Assembly (NCBI GenBank): GCA_017882335.1
Contig: JADGPR010000012.1
Coordinates: 1-55,288, forward strand
DNA: 55,288 bases
Direction of reading: 5' to 3'
Source: Bacteroidales bacterium
GTDB lineage: Bacteria; Bacteroidota; Bacteroidia; Bacteroidales; FEN-979
Positions 40,746 to 48,862 of the stretch are shown in pieces (within the stretch, counting starts at the first letter, position 1; the number at the start of each line of letters is the position of its first letter). Under the pieces are notes generated by a model. It saw only the letters and a program-made list of their open reading frames with translations. It ran no database searches and was not told the origin of the DNA. The translations under genes and the position numbers were made by a program.

Positions 40746-41573
40746 TCAAATTTCTTCAAACCACTTAATAATCTCCGGTTCCATGGGTTCGATCCTTTCG
40801 AAATTTTTCCACTGGAAATTTTTCCTGTGACCATTTGCATCCCAGGAATACACATTAAGGAACATTTTGCCGAAAACAAGATCGGAGGAATCATAATATT
40901 TTGCAAAGGCCACCTGTTCGCCGGTTTTAATATCATTGCCGATCACCGATAGTTTCATGTGAAGCCGGTGTTTTCCCTTGCGTGCTTCGACCAGGGCAGT
41001 TTTCAATTTCCGGTTTTCCGGTTCACTTAAATTGATATCATAATAGAGGATCCGTTCCAGGTCGGGAAGATCCCGCTGGCACTGGAAAGTCCTGACCCGC
41101 GAGTTTTCTTCGATGGTCCATGCTTCAAACCTGCCATCCAGGTCGATAATCGACCGGCCTTTGTTTCCGAGCCGGATGGAGAGCCAGAACGATTCATTCC
41201 GGTGACGGATGTAAAGTTTTTTTGTGGAGAAGATATCATTGGGGCGCTTGATCACATAGTATACCAGGAGCCCGGAAAACATGGCAGTGAAAAAGATCGA
41301 TATGGCCGACTGGATCATCACGATCGTCCTGCCCAGGTTTGTTATGGGGTGAATGTCGCCAAACCCGATGGTATGGAAAGAAACAATGCTGAAATAAATG
41401 GATTGTCCAAAATCCAGCTTTTCCACAACAGGCTTTGTATAGGGTGTCAGAGAGATGCTGTCGGTTACATAGTACCAATAAGCGAAAAACAGGATAAACA
41501 GGGCATAACAGCAAAATGCAAGAAAACAAAAACGAAGGAATTCACGGGTCTTGATCGAAAAATTCATGCGCAT
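40746..41573 (-). CDS. Two-TM potassium channel, Kir-like
   Basis: A 275-residue channel. TM1 about 13-35 (FLAFCCYALFILFFAYWYYV), pore helix and filter about 55-75, TM2 about 84-107 (IFFTAMFSGLLVYYVI), then a cytoplasmic beta-rich domain of about 165 residues, as in KirBac channels. The filter reads TIGFGD in place of the common TVGYGD. The cytoplasmic part begins KRPNDIFSTKKLYIRHRNESFWLSIRLGNKG, like the immunoglobulin-like Kir domain. Probably a K+-selective inward-rectifier-type channel; the Phe in the filter is seen in some K+ channels and need not change selectivity. A TACCTTTG box lies at 41595-41602, 22 bp upstream of the ATG. Confidence 0.85.
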   Translation of the reverse strand: MRMNFSIKTREFLRFCFLAFCCYALFILFFAYWYYVTDSISLTPYTKPVVEKLDFGQSIYFSIVSFHTIGFGDIHPITNLGRTIVMIQSAISIFFTAMFSGLLVYYVIKRPNDIFSTKKLYIRHRNESFWLSIRLGNKGRSIIDLDGRFEAWTIEENSRVRTFQCQRDLPDLERILYYDINLSEPENRKLKTALVEARKGKHRLHMKLSVIGNDIKTGEQVAFAKYYDSSDLVFGKMFLNVYSWDANGHRKNFQWKNFERIEPMEPEIIKWFEEI

Positions 41574-41594
41574 GTGACCTGATTTTTATTCCTT

Positions 41595-41602
41595 CAAAGG
41601 TA
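41595..41602 (-). promoter_or_regulatory. -7 box of the Kir-like channel gene
   Basis: Minus strand TACCTTTG, 22 bp upstream of the ATG at 41573. Confidence 0.45.
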
Positions 41603-41762
41603 CAAAACAGAATCATTTTTTATCAGCACCCGTATTGAGTTGCTGTATTTTTATCTTATCCTTCTCTGTGAGACCGGAAATTACCTGGATGTTAATCCCG
41701 TCGGATAAGCCGGTCTTGATCTGTCGTTTAGGTGTTTATGGATACTATAACTGAGTGCTTTC

Positions 41763-42074
41763 TTATTGTTTACGAATCACAATCTTTCCAGTATTCGAAA
41801 ATTGATCATTACAAAGTCTATAAAAATACAAACCTGATGAAACCTGTTCAGAATTCCAGATGATTGTTCCCTGCATATCTTCAATTGAAAATTCTTTTAC
41901 AATTTTCCCGAAATCGTTATAAATTCTAAGAATTGATCCAGGATTACTTTGAGAAACCTTATACTCGAACACTACTTCTCTGTCAGCGGGATTAGGATAA
42001 ACCAGTATATGATTATTGTTTTGATTTATTTCATCAATCCCGATAAATGTTGCATCTGTTATTTTGCCTGATTT
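41763..42074 (-). pseudogene. 3' remnant of a T9SS cargo gene
   Basis: A minus-strand frame open from 42074 to the stop at 41763. It encodes only the C-terminal T9SS type A sorting domain: ILVYPNPADREVVFEYKVS, NDFGKIVKEFSIEDMQGT, SSGLYFYRLCND and the basic end GKIVIRKQ. An in-frame stop (42075-42077) cuts it off, and no signal peptide or cargo domain precedes it. The body was lost by deletion, or the frame is interrupted. An ATG inside (41972) could start a 69-residue piece, but this would not be exported. Confidence 0.75.
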
Positions 42075-42123
42075 TTAGCATAAATTCATCTTTGTATTAT
42101 TTTTATTGAGCTACTCTTTTTTA

Positions 42124-42157
42124 CTCGCCAGCTCACCAACTCGCCAACTCGCCAACT
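42124..42157. repeat. Micro-repeat family F, copy 2
   Basis: CTCGCCAGCTCACCAACTCG then CCAACTCGCCAACT: repeated words CTCGCCA and CTCACCA. Same family as 24165-24198 and 47219-47314. It lies just upstream of the U32 peptidase promoter. Confidence 0.6.
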
Positions 42158-42165
42158 AATATCCA

Positions 42166-42173
42166 TACCTTTG
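42166..42173 (+). promoter_or_regulatory. -7 box of the U32 peptidase gene
   Basis: TACCTTTG ends 8 bp before the ATG at 42182. A start site 6-8 bp after it would give a nearly leaderless mRNA. Confidence 0.5.
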
Positions 42174-42181
42174 CACTTCAG

Positions 42182-43435
42182 ATGAAACAACTAACATCTA
42201 AAGTCGAAATAACCGCTCCCGTCGGTTCATGGGAATCATTAAGGGCCGCCATTCAGTCGGGCGCTGATTCCGTTTATTTCGGGATCGGGATGCTGAACAT
42301 GCGCGCCCGTTCATCGATCAATTTTACCCTCCGCGACTTGGTGAAGATCTGCAAGATCTGTAGGAAAAATAATGTACAAGCCTATCTCACGCTCAACATC
42401 GTTATTTACGACGGGGAAATGAAAGAAATGCGGAAGATCGTGAATGCAGCTAAGAAAAATGGGGTAACCGCCATCATTGCTTCCGATCAGGCCGTGATTC
42501 AATATGCGGTTTCTGTCGGGATGCCGGTACATATGAGCACCCAAACCAACATTTCCAATGCCGCAGCCGTAAAATATTATTCACAGTTTGCCGATGTGAT
42601 GGTAACGGCAAGGGAGCTGAAACTAGCACAGGTTGCGAACATCACCCGTACCATCAAACGGAAGAAAATCACCGGGCCATCCGGTAAACCGGTCAGGATC
42701 GAAATTTTTGCGCATGGCGCACTCTGCATGGCCATTTCCGGGAAATGTTACCTCAGCCTCGATAATTACAATGCATCGGCCAACCGGGGTGCCTGTTACC
42801 AGCTTTGCCGCCGTCCCTATAAAGTCACCGACCCTGAGGGGAAAGTTGAACTGGTGGTCGACAATGAATACATCATGTCGCCAAAGGACCTTTGTACCAT
42901 CGGTTTCCTGGATAAGATCCTTGCAGCCGGGGTAAGCATACTGAAGATAGAAGGCCGTGGCCGCAGCCCTGAATATGTGAAAACGGTTATTTCCTGTTAC
43001 CGGGAGGCGGTGGATTCGGTGACAGAGGAAACCTATTCAACTGAAAAAGCGGCAGGATGGATGGACCGGTTAAAGACAGTCTACAACCGCGGGTTCTGGG
43101 ATGGCTACTACCTCGGTCAAACCTTGGGTGAATGGGCCGGGCAGCATGGTTCGCTGGCCACACAGCGGAAAGAATATGTGGGGAAGGTCACCAATTATTT
43201 CCGGAAGCTGATGGTAGCCGAGATCCGGATGGAATCTGGGTTTCTGAAACCGGGTGATGCTATTTATATCCAGGGCCCGACGACCGGGTCTATCGAATTT
43301 ATCATTCCCGAGATCCGCGTCGACCTGAAACCTGTGAAGAAGACGGCCAAGGGCGATCAATGCTCCATTCCGGTGGATACCTTCCTTCGCCGTGCCGATA
43401 AAATTTATAAGATTATCAATAACACTACTAACTGA
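42182..43435 (+). CDS. U32 family peptidase (TrhP/YegQ-like)
   Basis: A 417-residue protein of the U32 'collagenase-like' family. Opening VEITAPVGSWESLRAAIQSGADSVYFGIG; the U32 signature lies in IEIFAHGALCMAISGKCYLS, followed by the Cys cluster ANRGACYQLCRRPY; four conserved cysteines suggest an iron-sulfur cluster. The C-terminal small beta-barrel (about 330-410, EYVGKVTNYFRKLMVAEIRM) is also typical. In E. coli, TrhP (YegQ) makes 5-hydroxyuridine at position 34 of tRNAs, so tRNA modification is more likely than protease activity. Followed 27 bp later by a PHP phosphatase gene on the same strand. Confidence 0.9.
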   Translation: MKQLTSKVEITAPVGSWESLRAAIQSGADSVYFGIGMLNMRARSSINFTLRDLVKICKICRKNNVQAYLTLNIVIYDGEMKEMRKIVNAAKKNGVTAIIASDQAVIQYAVSVGMPVHMSTQTNISNAAAVKYYSQFADVMVTARELKLAQVANITRTIKRKKITGPSGKPVRIEIFAHGALCMAISGKCYLSLDNYNASANRGACYQLCRRPYKVTDPEGKVELVVDNEYIMSPKDLCTIGFLDKILAAGVSILKIEGRGRSPEYVKTVISCYREAVDSVTEETYSTEKAAGWMDRLKTVYNRGFWDGYYLGQTLGEWAGQHGSLATQRKEYVGKVTNYFRKLMVAEIRMESGFLKPGDAIYIQGPTTGSIEFIIPEIRVDLKPVKKTAKGDQCSIPVDTFLRRADKIYKIINNTTN

Positions 43436-43442
43436 ACGCCAT

Positions 43443-43463
43443 TCGTAATTCGTAATTCGTAAT
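43443..43463. repeat. Micro-repeat family H (GTAATTC)
   Basis: ATTCGTAATTCGTAATTCGT followed by AATT: three tandem 8-bp words (TTCGTAA). It fills the junction between the U32 and PHP genes and touches the TTG start at 43463. Confidence 0.55.
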
Positions 43464-44320
43464 TGATCTTTAATCTACATACACATACCTGTTTCAGCGA
43501 CGGCTCCTCCGATCCTGAAGATTACATCAAAGAGGCAATACACCAGGGATTTGATACCCTGGGTTTCTCCGATCATTCCCCGGTTCCCTTTGAAAATAAT
43601 TTCGCCATCCGGGAAGAGGAAGTTGAAAATTATATCCAAGCAATCCTGCAGTTAAAAAACACCTATTCCTTTATGAGTGCGGCGCCTGACATCAACATCC
43701 TGCTGGCCCTTGAGGTTGATTATATTCCCGGTGTCACGCCGGCAATTAACCATTACCGCAAACACAATCACTTCGACTATTTTATCGGTTCTGTTCATCT
43801 TGTAAAAAATGAAGATTCAGGAAAACTCTGGTTCATCGATGGCCCGGATATTACGATTTACGATAATGGGCTGAAAGAAATTTTTTCGGGAGATGCCAGG
43901 AAAGCAGTAACCGCCTATTACCATCAGATACAGGAAATGATCGTCACCCAGAAGCCGGATATAGTGGGCCACTTCGATAAGATAAAAATGTATAACCGTG
44001 ACCGTTTTTTCTCGGAAGAGGAACCCTGGTATATAAAGCTGGTGGAGGAAACGCTAGACCTGGCAGCCCATGCAGGTTGTGTGATAGAAGTGAACACCCG
44101 CGGTCTCTATAAAAAACGCTCGGAAACCTTTTTTCCCGGACCGGAGGTCTTGAAAAAGATCCGTTTACGGAATATCCCGGTTACCATCACTTCCGATGCA
44201 CACAAACCCCATGAATTGTCGCTGAATTTTGAAGAAGCCCGGAAAGTATTGGTAGATCTGGGTTTTGAAAGTACCTGGTTGAAGACTACCGGAAGTTGGA
44301 GGGAGGTTCCGTTTATCTAA
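43463..44320 (+). CDS. PHP-domain phosphatase, histidinol-phosphatase-like
   Basis: A 285-residue metal-dependent PHP enzyme. It starts with TTG at 43463; no ATG fits ahead of the essential NLHTHTCFSDGS motif, which holds the first two metal His. Further ligands: FSDHSP, ALEVDYIPG (Glu), FIGSVHLV (His), DIVGHFDKI (His), and TITSDAHKPHEL (Asp, His) near the end. This order matches the HisJ-type histidinol phosphatases, which turn L-histidinol phosphate into histidinol. No other his gene is near, so a different phosphate ester is possible. Confidence 0.85.
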   Translation: MIFNLHTHTCFSDGSSDPEDYIKEAIHQGFDTLGFSDHSPVPFENNFAIREEEVENYIQAILQLKNTYSFMSAAPDINILLALEVDYIPGVTPAINHYRKHNHFDYFIGSVHLVKNEDSGKLWFIDGPDITIYDNGLKEIFSGDARKAVTAYYHQIQEMIVTQKPDIVGHFDKIKMYNRDRFFSEEEPWYIKLVEETLDLAAHAGCVIEVNTRGLYKKRSETFFPGPEVLKKIRLRNIPVTITSDAHKPHELSLNFEEARKVLVDLGFESTWLKTTGSWREVPFI

Positions 44321-44342
44321 TTAGTAATTTAGTAATGCAGAA

Positions 44343-44398
44343 AATGAGTAATCAGTAATTACAGAATTATGTAATTATAGAATTATTCATTACTCATT
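44343..44398. repeat. Hairpin repeat family D, solo copy D1
   Basis: AATGAGTAATCAGTAATT (44343-44360) pairs with AATTATTCATTACTCATT (44381-44398) at 16 of 18 positions. The leading AGTAATTTAGTAATGCAG is shared with D2 and D3 in the same orientation. It starts right after the stop of the PHP gene, 1.9 kb from the cassette. Confidence 0.75.
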
Positions 44399-44451
44399 TC
44401 TCGCCACTAAATAATAATTAATTATAAATCAAAATCCCTCGGAATTCAGCC

Positions 44452-46083
44452 TCACCTAATCACCGTAAACTTCCCCATAGCATTAAAATCGCCTGATCTG
44501 AATTCGTAGAGGTAATTCCCAATAGCAAGATTGGAAACATCGTATTGTACCTCGTGCTTTCCTACGGTGTAGGTTTGATCCGTGACCGTTCCGAATGGCT
44601 GACCCATAATACCCATCAAATTGATGGTTACCCTTTCTGAATTCTTTAGTTCAAAGGCTATTTTAATTGAATTGCTACAGGGATTGGGATACGATCCATA
44701 GAGTTTGGCTAAACTACCAATGCTGTTTCCTGAAAAACCTGTATAGGTGCTGTAGGGAGCATCGAACATAGCCATACCTTTACCATCTGTGCGATTTGCA
44801 ATCCAGGCATTCATTGCTTCAGGTTGTCCAATATTAAGTTCAACCTTTGGACCAGGGTCCGTTATATAAGGATTATCATTGTAACCAGAACTAACTACTA
44901 ACCAGTTATTTGGATCAGGAATATTAAAATTTGTTTTAAGGAATGGCAATTTCTTTGTAGTTGTATCATAATAGGTAAGCATAAAAGAAGAATCATAAGG
45001 ATTAAAACATAAATCTGGCTGAAGATTAGTATGTGATATATCCGTAACCGTCATTGGCTTGAAGAAAGATGATGAAGTTGATTGTAAATTGTAATAGGCA
45101 CCGATGTCATATCTGTTAGTGGATGTCTGATATTTCTCAAACATAATTACTTCTGTCAGGTTTGAACTATCATTGTCAACTCCATTGTATTGGCATGCAA
45201 TGACTGGATTTTGACATTGATTCGCCGTTGTAGGATCAAGGCCATCGATATTGACAGGGGTTGTGAAAGAACTATTGAAATTCGGATTGGTATGTGATGT
45301 ATAAATTCGTCCTGGCATAATTTCGAATTGATCTCTTTCTTCCCATGCCGCAAAATATCGCCCACTGCTCCATGAAGGACTTCTCCCGTATGCAAGTGAT
45401 ACATTATGGAGATGCTTGTGTGTGACTTCCATTAATTGGTATCCGTCAAGTGACAAACCATCGTTACTGGAAGATCTAAAAATGAGTGAGTCACCATTTT
45501 GATCATATTTCGAATAGAGGATCCCAATGCTATTTGGATTCGAGTTGGTAGCCGGATAAAGATAATCGGATGCCAGCGAAATGCCATAGCAATAGTAAAC
45601 CCAAAGAAGATTATACTCCCATAAGCCTGTTGCCTCATCATAAACGCCTACGTTACCTTCACCAATAAGAGTAGGACTATTTGAAGACACGAAGGATAGT
45701 ATCAGTTTAAGATTATTCTCGGAATGCCCAACTACAAGTAGATCTATAGATGTAAATACAGCACTATCAGTTCCATAACTACCATCAAGTATATTTGTCC
45801 AGTTTATTCCATTATCAATTGATTTCATAACTGCTATATGCCCACCTGTTCCAAGACTATAATCTGTATATGCAATTGCAACATACTGCCACCCATTGAA
45901 TGCAGAGCAAATTGCAACTTTTCGTTGAATTTGTGAAGGTTGATCATTGAGGATAATATCCTTCCCAAACAAAGGAGATTGCGATTTTAACGGAGCAACC
46001 GACCCACCGAAAGATCCTGTTTGGGCATTCAATCCTGTAAAGCAGAGAAGAAGAAAATAGAAAAGTGTAAACCGTGTTTTCAT
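44452..46083 (-). CDS. Secreted T9SS cargo, sialidase/BNR-like propeller
   Basis: A 543-residue secreted protein: signal peptide MKTRFTLFYFLLLCFTGLNAQ, then a body of about 430 residues with propeller-like features. GGHIAVMKSIDNGINWTNIL is a BNR-like 'S-x-D-x-G-x-x-W' repeat, and FRSSSNDGLSLDGYQL is a second. The body is Ser, Asn, Tyr and Thr rich. A T9SS type A domain starts near 465 (LYGSYPNPCSNSIKIAFEL ... VSNLAIGNYLYEFRSG). The catalytic Arg triad and Tyr of true sialidases were not identified, so enzymatic activity is not claimed. A TACCTTTG box on the minus strand lies at 46141-46148, 58 bp upstream. The family-D repeat D1 lies beyond its stop. Confidence 0.8.
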   Translation of the reverse strand: MKTRFTLFYFLLLCFTGLNAQTGSFGGSVAPLKSQSPLFGKDIILNDQPSQIQRKVAICSAFNGWQYVAIAYTDYSLGTGGHIAVMKSIDNGINWTNILDGSYGTDSAVFTSIDLLVVGHSENNLKLILSFVSSNSPTLIGEGNVGVYDEATGLWEYNLLWVYYCYGISLASDYLYPATNSNPNSIGILYSKYDQNGDSLIFRSSSNDGLSLDGYQLMEVTHKHLHNVSLAYGRSPSWSSGRYFAAWEERDQFEIMPGRIYTSHTNPNFNSSFTTPVNIDGLDPTTANQCQNPVIACQYNGVDNDSSNLTEVIMFEKYQTSTNRYDIGAYYNLQSTSSSFFKPMTVTDISHTNLQPDLCFNPYDSSFMLTYYDTTTKKLPFLKTNFNIPDPNNWLVVSSGYNDNPYITDPGPKVELNIGQPEAMNAWIANRTDGKGMAMFDAPYSTYTGFSGNSIGSLAKLYGSYPNPCSNSIKIAFELKNSERVTINLMGIMGQPFGTVTDQTYTVGKHEVQYDVSNLAIGNYLYEFRSGDFNAMGKFTVIR

Positions 46084-46256
46084 AATGGGTGATTAAGTGA
46101 TAGGGTAAGATCAGGCTATGTTATTGTATGGATGACAATGCAAAGGTAGCGAAAGTAATTCTCATTCTGTATCTGCAGAAAAAATTTATCTGAAATTGGT
46201 ATTACCTTTTTAGGGAAAGGCGATTAAGAAGTAATGAGTAATTTAATAATGCGGGA

Positions 46257-46312
46257 AATGAGTAATGAGTAATTACAGAATTGAATAATTATAGAATTAC
46301 TCATTATTCATT
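46257..46312. repeat. Hairpin repeat family D, copy D2 (5' side of cassette)
   Basis: AATGAGTAATGAGTAATT (46257-46274) and AATTACTCATTATTCATT (46295-46312) pair at 17 of 18 positions. It lies 14 bp before the four-helix-bundle start. Confidence 0.8.
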
Positions 46313-46326
46313 AAAAAAACAAAACC

Positions 46327-46692
46327 ATGAAACAAAACATTATCCTCCAGAAATCCTCTGCATTTGCAGTTCGGATTGTAAATTTAACCAGACTCCTGCG
46401 GAAGAAAAAGGTGGAGGCAGTACTTATCAATCAGCTGTTAAGAAGCGGAACATCCGTGGCTGCCAATGTTCACGAGGCAACCGTTTCCATCTCAAAGGAT
46501 GAGTTTGCTGCCAAGATCTCAATTTCCCTTAAAGAATCAAGAGAAACAAACTTTTGGCTGAAAGTCCTGTTCGATACAAAGACAATATCTGAAAAAGAAT
46601 ATGAATCGATAGAAAAGGACTGCACCGAACTGGAGAAAATTCTGTTTTCAATCATGAAGAAAGTGAGGATAAACAAAGAATCGGGCCTGTGA
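46327..46692 (+). CDS. Four-helix-bundle protein (23S rRNA intervening-sequence protein family), second paralogue
   Basis: A 121-residue, all-helical protein. Family marks: SSAFAVRIVNLTRLLR (helix 1), INQLLRSGTSVAANVHEATVS (the Q-L-x-R-S-G-T signature), KISISLKESRETNFWLKVL, and a final basic helix (IMKKVRINKESG). It is clearly related to the protein at 11286 (same Q-L-x-R-S-G-T and K-E-x-R-E-[ST]) but far diverged. Family members can bind RNA or ribosomes in theory; no function is proven. The gene sits between two copies (D2, D3) of a hairpin family not found at the other paralogue, and a solo copy (D1) lies 1.9 kb away. A candidate protein-plus-repeat mobile unit. Confidence 0.85.
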   Translation: MKQNIILQKSSAFAVRIVNLTRLLRKKKVEAVLINQLLRSGTSVAANVHEATVSISKDEFAAKISISLKESRETNFWLKVLFDTKTISEKEYESIEKDCTELEKILFSIMKKVRINKESGL

Positions 46693-46736
46693 GGGATTGG
46701 GAATTAATTATTAATTAGTAATTTAATAATGCGGAA

Positions 46737-46792
46737 AATGAGTAATGAGTAATTCTATAATTATTCAATTCTGTAATTACTCATTACTCATT
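46737..46792. repeat. Hairpin repeat family D, copy D3 (3' side of cassette)
   Basis: AATGAGTAATGAGTAATT (46737-46754) and AATTACTCATTACTCATT (46775-46792) are exact inverse complements over 18 bp. The right arm overlaps the stop codon (46791-46793) of the convergent GNAT gene. Confidence 0.85.
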
Positions 46793-47213
46793 AAATCTTT
46801 CTCATGTGGTAGTGCCCCATGTCGGCTTCGTAAAAAACAGCGCCTTCTTTTACAAAACCATGTCTTTCATAAAAAGGAACTGCACGCAGTTGTGAATGCA
46901 GGTAGATGGCCTTCCCAAGCGGTACGACGTCGTTTATAACCTCTTTCAGAATGATCCCGCCCAGGCCCCGGTTCCGGAACTCAGGCAGCACCGCAAACCG
47001 TTCCAGCTTGATGCCCTTTTCCGTTTCCCTCCAGCGGGCAGTTGCAAGCGCTTTTCCATTCAATAAAAGAAGATAGTGATGCGCCTCTTCCTCATGGTTA
47101 TATTCCAGGTTGGGGTCAACACCCTCTTCCTCCACAAAAACTTTCCGGCGGATGGCAAAAGCCTGTTCTGCTAATTCCTTGTCGTTAAAACTGAATCTTT
47201 TTACTTCTGTCAT
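46791..47213 (-). CDS. GNAT family N-acetyltransferase
   Basis: A 140-residue GNAT enzyme; moves an acetyl group from acetyl-CoA to an amine. Core visible: AFAIRRKVFVEEEGVDPNLE (motif C/D start), LERFAVLPEFRNRGLGGIIL (acetyl-CoA pyrophosphate loop R-x-x-G-x-G/A, here RNRGLGG), and AIYLHSQLRAVPFYERHGFVKEG. The form resembles ElaA-like and YjcF-like small GNATs. Acceptor unknown. Its stop codon lies within the right arm of hairpin D3, and its start faces the long hairpin at 47219-47314. Confidence 0.9.
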   Translation of the reverse strand: MTEVKRFSFNDKELAEQAFAIRRKVFVEEEGVDPNLEYNHEEEAHHYLLLLNGKALATARWRETEKGIKLERFAVLPEFRNRGLGGIILKEVINDVVPLGKAIYLHSQLRAVPFYERHGFVKEGAVFYEADMGHYHMRKI

Positions 47214-47218
47214 ATCTT

Positions 47219-47314
47219 AATTGGTGAGGTGGTGAACTGGTGAGTTATTGTTTAGGTTGGTCATGCATATTGTTTTTTTACTCACCATGTCACCAGTTCA
47301 CCACCTCACCAATT
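47219..47314. repeat. Long hairpin with 25-bp perfect arms (family F)
   Basis: Arms 47219-47243 and 47290-47314 are exact inverse complements over 25 bp. They are built of the words GGTGAGGTGGTGAACTGGTG. The 46-bp loop contains TTTTTTT and CTCACCATG. It lies between the stop of the polyferredoxin gene (47317) and the start of the GNAT gene (47213), so on the minus strand it is the likely end of the upstream transcript. Confidence 0.85.
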
Positions 47315-47316
47315 TT

Positions 47317-48858
47317 TTAAAACGGAAAATCGTCAGTTGGTTTAATTGCTTTTTTCTTGTCTTCGATTTTCTTTTTTGGTTTTAGTGCTTTCCGGTGATA
47401 GGAATTTGCTTCCACATAGATAGCCTTATCGGGTTTGGTCGGACAGGCATATTCGCAGGCGCCGCAGCCGACACATATTTTTTCGTCCACCTTGGGAATG
47501 GTTAGATTTCCAAGGTAGGGAACCATTTCAACCGCCTTGGTCGGACAATGTTCCGAGCAGGCCCCGCAGACAGTATGTTTGGTAACGACAATGCAGATGT
47601 TTTTGATGAATTTAGAAATACCGATCTGCAGGGTAGCTTTTTGTTCTTTTGTGATTGGAAGGATTGCGCCTGTCGGACAAACTTCCGAACATTTCACACA
47701 TTCAAAGTTACAAAATTCGGCGTGATATTCCATTTTCGGCTGGAACATGCCCGACCATCCGTATTCCATAAAGGTGGGTTGAAGCACCTTTGTGGGACAG
47801 GCGCTCACGCATAGATGACAGGACGTGCATTTGGATGTAAAATGCCAGATGCTTACCGAGCCTGGTGGGGTAACAGGTATGGCGCTGATTCCTTGTGGCT
47901 CTTTCTTCTCACCAAATACTGTTTTTGCGGATAGAATGGCCGTGGTTCCAAGTAACGTTGTCTTGAAAAAACTCCGTCGTGAAAGATCCGTGGGGTTGTT
48001 TTTTTTAACGCCATACCCATATCCAATTCCATCTTCAGGACATGATTTAAAACAATCATAACAGGCAATACAGCGTGAAAAATCCACTTTTTTTCTTTTA
48101 ACATCGATACATCCTGCCTTACATGCTATAGCACAAAGTCCACATGAAGTGCAGGCGTTCTCATCCATCCGGATTTTAAAAATGGAAAACCGGGAAAAGA
48201 TCCCCAGCAGTGTTCCCACAGGGCAAAGGGTATTGCAATACCATCTTCCCTTATAGACTGCAAGAAAAATAATCAGGGCAAGGAAGGAAAATGAAAAAAG
48301 GACCGGGGGCCAGGAAAAAACTTTAACCGGAACAGAATAAACGGCATAAGAATCGAACAGTTGTAAAATTCTTGACAGGAGATTATTCCCCAGGTAAAAC
48401 AGCGGCCGGAAAAGGTTGGAAAAGATCTTCCCCGCCAGACTGTAAGGATCCAGCAGGTTCACTAAAAAGACTGAAGAAAAACAGAAGATCAGTATCAGCG
48501 CTCCCAAAATCATGTAGCGGATCCGGTTTTGTGGTTTCGTGAATTTGAACCGCTTTCGGATCCGGAGTTTTCCGGATATCCAGGTAAAGACATCCAACAA
48601 CGTCCCCAACGGGCAAATGGTCGAGCAATAAACTCTTCCGAAAAAAATGGTCAGGATAAGAATGAAGAGAAATCCCGCTGCCGTAATGGAAAGAACATAA
48701 ATAAATTTAAGGAACGACGGAATAAACTGAAGATAAAGCAAAGCCTTGATCAGCCGAGAAGCGACCAGCCCGGTAAAATCCACAAACACGAATACAGTAA
48801 CAATAAAAAAGATCAGTGAAACAACAACCCTGATCTTTTTCAGGAAAGCAAGTTGCAT
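47317..48858 (-). CDS. Membrane polyferredoxin (NapH-like plus NapG-like 4Fe-4S fusion)
   Basis: A 513-residue membrane iron-sulfur protein. The N-terminal half has about five membrane segments with the NapH-type cytoplasmic motifs YCSTICPLGTLLD and YCNTLCPVGTLLG. The second half holds at least four [4Fe-4S] sites: CTSCGLCAIACKAGC, CIACYDCFKSCP, CTSCHLCVSACP, CVKCSEVCP, CGACSEHCP and CVGCGACEYACP. Between the halves lies LSRRSFFKTTLLGTTAILS, which looks like a twin-arginine (Tat) signal and may be the trace of a NapH-NapG gene fusion. Expected role: passing electrons from the quinone pool to a periplasmic partner. Its start is 4 bp after the stop of a DUF362 gene with its own Tat signal; the two form an operon. 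Confidence 0.85.
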   Translation of the reverse strand: MQLAFLKKIRVVVSLIFFIVTVFVFVDFTGLVASRLIKALLYLQFIPSFLKFIYVLSITAAGFLFILILTIFFGRVYCSTICPLGTLLDVFTWISGKLRIRKRFKFTKPQNRIRYMILGALILIFCFSSVFLVNLLDPYSLAGKIFSNLFRPLFYLGNNLLSRILQLFDSYAVYSVPVKVFSWPPVLFSFSFLALIIFLAVYKGRWYCNTLCPVGTLLGIFSRFSIFKIRMDENACTSCGLCAIACKAGCIDVKRKKVDFSRCIACYDCFKSCPEDGIGYGYGVKKNNPTDLSRRSFFKTTLLGTTAILSAKTVFGEKKEPQGISAIPVTPPGSVSIWHFTSKCTSCHLCVSACPTKVLQPTFMEYGWSGMFQPKMEYHAEFCNFECVKCSEVCPTGAILPITKEQKATLQIGISKFIKNICIVVTKHTVCGACSEHCPTKAVEMVPYLGNLTIPKVDEKICVGCGACEYACPTKPDKAIYVEANSYHRKALKPKKKIEDKKKAIKPTDDFPF

Positions 48859-48862
48859 GTCC

